Positions 61,302 to 64,000 of a stretch of DNA of 64,000 nt are shown here, piece by piece (positions within the stretch are counted from its first letter, which is position 1; each line of letters opens with the position of its first letter). The position numbers were made by a program, and so were the translations under genes. The stretch is from Bacillota bacterium (GTDB lineage Bacteria; Bacillota; Clostridia; Christensenellales; UBA3700), in contig JAEWXG010000003.1 of NCBI GenBank assembly GCA_023396095.1, positions 1 to 64,000 on the forward strand. The letters are read 5' to 3'. The notes below the pieces were generated by a model. The model ran no database searches and had not been told where the DNA came from. It saw only the letters and a program-made list of their open reading frames with translations.

Positions 61302-62023
61302 CGCATCTTAGAATCAACATATATTTGCAATTTTTCTAATGTACTACTATCTAGAGCATTATATTTTTTTAATGGATTTTCTATATTAAGACTCTCATAT
61401 TTATCAAAACCCATTGTATGAAACCCTAATAACTCCCACTCTAGAATGTGATCATACTGTTTAATAACTTCAATATATTGATCTAAATATTCTTCTTTAT
61501 CATTTATGCCTGGAACGATAACTGTTCTCAATTTAATCTTTTTATTAAAATCTCTACATTTTTCTATAAATAAAATAAATTGGCTTAAATGCATTTTAGT
61601 ATATGTGAAGTAGTCTTTTTCGTTAGGAAACTTAAAATCCAAAATTATTTGATCAACCTTTTTTATAACCTCTTCCACATAATTGTTATATATACAACCA
61701 GATGTATCTAATAAGGTATTAACATTACTATTAATAAAGCATTCTACTAAATGGACGAGATTTGCCGCCTGTAAAAGTGGTTCTCCTCCACTAAAAGTAA
61801 CACCCCCTCCCCTAGAAAAGTAAAATCTATTTCTTAAAACTTTCTCTAAAAGTTCATAAACATCATACTCAATTCCCGTAGCATTGTGTCCCCAAGTATC
61901 AGGATTATGGCAATATAAACAACGCAATGGACACCCTTGGAAAAAGATAACGCATCTAATTCCAGCCCCATCCAATGTTCCCATAGTTTCAATTGAATGA
62001 ATGGCAAGTTTATATTTTTGCAT
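61289..62023 (-). CDS. pflA: Pyruvate formate-lyase activating enzyme
   Basis: This 244-residue radical SAM enzyme installs the glycyl radical of PFL. The iron-sulfur motif is QGCPLRCLYCHNPDTWG (CxxxCxxC, about residue 32-42), followed by FSRGGGVTFSGGEPLLQ with the SAM-binding GGE motif. It is directly downstream of pflB with a 14-base overlap, the normal arrangement, and is the natural activator of that enzyme. Confidence 0.96.
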   Translation of the reverse strand: MQKYKLAIHSIETMGTLDGAGIRCVIFFQGCPLRCLYCHNPDTWGHNATGIEYDVYELLEKVLRNRFYFSRGGGVTFSGGEPLLQAANLVHLVECFINSNVNTLLDTSGCIYNNYVEEVIKKVDQIILDFKFPNEKDYFTYTKMHLSQFILFIEKCRDFNKKIKLRTVIVPGINDKEEYLDQYIEVIKQYDHILEWELLGFHTMGFDKYESLNIENPLKKYNALDSSTLEKLQIYVDSKMRYSK

Positions 62024-64000
62024 GGAATGTTCTTGAAATAACCTCTAGTTTTTGTTCTTTGGTTAATTTATTAAAATTAACAGCATATCCGCTCACTCTA
62101 ATTGTTAAATTAGGATATTTATCTGGATTTTCCATAGCATCTTGCAATTTTTCTCTATCTAAAACATTTACATTTAAATGATGAGCACCTTGAACAAAAT
62201 ATCCATCAAGTAATGCTATTAATTTATCTTCCTGTTCTACAATATTTTTTCCAAGTATTTGTGGTACAACGCTAAATGTATTTGAAATGCCATCTTGACA
62301 ACAACTATAACAAATCTTTGCTACAGAGTTCAAACTTGCCAATGCTCCCGATTTATCGCGTCCATGCATTGGATTAGCACCTGGGGCAAAAGGCTCTCCC
62401 TTCTTTCTTCCATCTGGAGTTGCCCCTGTCTTCTTTCCATACATTACATTAGATGTAATTGTTAAAATTGACAAAGTATGCTTTGCATTTCTATATGTCT
62501 TTGTTTTGCGTAATTCTTGATAAAACTCTTTTGTTATCTCTATGGCAATTTTATCAACCCTATCATCATCATTTCCAAATTGAGGATACTCGCCTGCAAT
62601 CTCGAAATTAGAGATAATTCCTCTCTCATCTTTAATAGCTTTAACTGTTGTATATTTAATTGCACTTAAGCTATCTACAAGAACGCTTAATCCTGATATA
62701 CCAAAAGCCATTAACCTCTCAACATCCGTATCATGCAATGACATCATTAATCTTTCGTAAGCATACTTATCATGCATATAGTGAATTACATTTAAAGTAT
62801 TTACATAGAGCTTTGCAACCCACTTCATATATTTCCTAAATTCTGGCATCAATTCTTCATAATTAATCACACCTTCATTAAAAACTTTCCCCTGTGGCCC
62901 AACTTGGCTCCCAGAAAGCTCATCTTTACCACCATTAAGTGTTAAAAGCAATAATTTAGCTAAATTGCATCTTGCTCCAAAAAATTGCATTTGTTTCCCC
63001 ACTTTCATTGCTGATACACAACAAGCTATTGCATAATCATCACCATATTCAGGCCTCATTACATCATCATTTTCATATTGAATAGAATCTGTATCTATTG
63101 ACACTTGTGCACAGAATCTTTTATATGATTCTGGTAATTTTTGACTCCATAAAACTGTTATATTAGGTTCTGAAGAAGGTCCTAAATTATACAAAGTATT
63201 TAAAACTCTATATGAATTCTTTGTTACTAATGTTCTACCATCTTCCGCCATACCAGCTTCAGCCATAGTTACCCAAGTAGGATCACCTGCAAATAATTCA
63301 TTATATTCAGGCGTTCTTAAATGTCTAACTAATCTTAATTTAATAATTAAATCATCCATTATTTCTTGAACTTGCTTTTCTGTAAGAATTCCTTTTCTTA
63401 AATCTCTTTCAAAATATATATCTAAAAATGTTGAAACTCTTCCTAACGAATTAGCAGCACCATTTTGTTCTTTTATTGCACCTAGATATGCAAAATATAG
63501 CCATTGTACAGCTTCTCTTGCATTTGTTGCAGGAGCAGAGATGTCATACCCATACATCAAGGCCATTGCCTTTAATCTCTTCATAAACTCTATTTGTTTT
63601 GCTAAATCTTCAATAAGTCGTATGTTTTCATCTGTATTATCTTTCTTTGAGTATTCCGCCTTATCTTGTTCTTTTTGCTCAATCAAGAAATCCATTCCAT
63701 AAAGTGCAACTCTTCTATAATCGCCAATAATTCTTCCACGCCCATAAGCATCTGGCAAACCAGTTAAAATGCCAGCGTGTCTTGCCTTTAACATTTCGCT
63801 TGAATAAACTCTAAATACACCATCATTATGAGTTGTTCTATATTCAAACGCCTTTCTTACCGAATCTGATAATTTGTATCCATATGCTTCACAAGCTTTC
63901 TCACACATTCTTATTCCACCAAATGGATTTACTGCTCTCTTTAATGGCTTATCTGTTTGCAATCCAACAATGATATCATCCTTTTTGGAAACGTAACCTG
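62010..64000 (-). CDS. pflB: Pyruvate formate-lyase (partial, 5' end outside window)
   Basis: The glycyl radical enzyme turns pyruvate and CoA into acetyl-CoA and formate. The frame is open to the right edge (GYVSKKDDIIVGLQTDKPLK is the leading sequence), so at least 663 residues are seen and some N-terminal ones are missing. The two active Cys are in YAIACCVSAMKVGKQM. The Gly radical site is RVSGYAVNF near the end. It ends ISRTFHAKI and overlaps pflA by 14 bases. Confidence 0.95.
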   Translation of the reverse strand, partial: GYVSKKDDIIVGLQTDKPLKRAVNPFGGIRMCEKACEAYGYKLSDSVRKAFEYRTTHNDGVFRVYSSEMLKARHAGILTGLPDAYGRGRIIGDYRRVALYGMDFLIEQKEQDKAEYSKKDNTDENIRLIEDLAKQIEFMKRLKAMALMYGYDISAPATNAREAVQWLYFAYLGAIKEQNGAANSLGRVSTFLDIYFERDLRKGILTEKQVQEIMDDLIIKLRLVRHLRTPEYNELFAGDPTWVTMAEAGMAEDGRTLVTKNSYRVLNTLYNLGPSSEPNITVLWSQKLPESYKRFCAQVSIDTDSIQYENDDVMRPEYGDDYAIACCVSAMKVGKQMQFFGARCNLAKLLLLTLNGGKDELSGSQVGPQGKVFNEGVINYEELMPEFRKYMKWVAKLYVNTLNVIHYMHDKYAYERLMMSLHDTDVERLMAFGISGLSVLVDSLSAIKYTTVKAIKDERGIISNFEIAGEYPQFGNDDDRVDKIAIEITKEFYQELRKTKTYRNAKHTLSILTITSNVMYGKKTGATPDGRKKGEPFAPGANPMHGRDKSGALASLNSVAKICYSCCQDGISNTFSVVPQILGKNIVEQEDKLIALLDGYFVQGAHHLNVNVLDREKLQDAMENPDKYPNLTIRVSGYAVNFNKLTKEQKLEVISRTFHAKI

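Noticed and set aside
1..64000. CRISPR arrays, tRNA and rRNA genes
   Set aside because: No regularly spaced repeats, no tRNA cloverleaf-like GC-rich segments and no rRNA sequence were seen in any intergenic stretch.

Overview
The window looks like chromosome of an anaerobic, AT-rich Gram-positive-type (Bacillota/Clostridia-like) bacterium, probably an uncultured gut lineage. The basis is the core-gene order topA-trmFO-hslV-hslU and pgpH-ybeY-era-recO, the anaerobic enzymes pyruvate phosphate dikinase, pyruvate formate-lyase and rubrerythrin, lipoproteins with lipoboxes, AGGAGG-type ribosome binding sites, and standard stop codons including TGA. Genus and species cannot be read from the sequence. 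No rRNA, tRNA, CRISPR array or complete insertion sequence was seen. Nearly all genes are on the minus strand; exceptions are at 41.2-42.5, 55.4-57.0 and 60.0-61.3 kb.

Layout. 0-8.1 kb: a small lipoprotein, a decayed ogt repair gene, then a tightly coupled transport operon (two ABC half-transporters, a dead ygbA-type gene, an ECF S component, EcfT and a fused EcfA). 8.5-10.2 kb: a DUF4143-type ATPase, short repeats and a duplicated scrap of one ABC gene. 10.2-19.2 kb: a housekeeping block topA-trmFO-hslV-hslU-hisS-aspS-tcdA. 19.3-21.5 kb: a lipoprotein joined to a multi-pass membrane domain. 21.7-27.5 kb: an accessory island with an AbiE-type toxin-antitoxin pair, a broken DUF4143 ATPase, the first codons of an hsdM gene, two IS21-type istA remnants, a second complete DUF4143 ATPase of higher GC, and a diverged second copy of the end of ppdK. 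27.5-37.5 kb: ppdK, then recO, era, ybeY, a shortened pgpH, dnaB and pepF. 37.8-42.5 kb: a PTS IIC permease, a patatin lipase, two uncharacterised genes, and a membrane M28-type peptidase that has lost its catalytic residues.

42.6-47.5 kb holds the most interesting set: one promoter drives an SCP2-like protein, a class III aminotransferase, the two halves of a transketolase, and a second SCP2-like protein. 47.7-51.0 kb is a sigma factor / RsgI-like anti-sigma / lipoprotein operon. 51.1-57.0 kb carries rubrerythrin, a very large transglutaminase-like lipoprotein, a divergent secreted PI-PLC and a phosphoribosyltransferase. 57.0-64.0 kb carries a Na+/H+ antiporter, a PC4/YdbC protein, a cytidylate-kinase-like protein, an MscS channel with a partner, and pflA-pflB; pflB runs off the right edge.

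The best candidates for an undescribed system are the SCP2/aminotransferase/transketolase operon and the ECF plus dual-ABC operon with its decayed ygbA gene. Functions proposed for both are inference. Several start codons were placed on internal ATG, GTG or TTG codons because the only good ribosome binding site lies there; each is explained in its entry.
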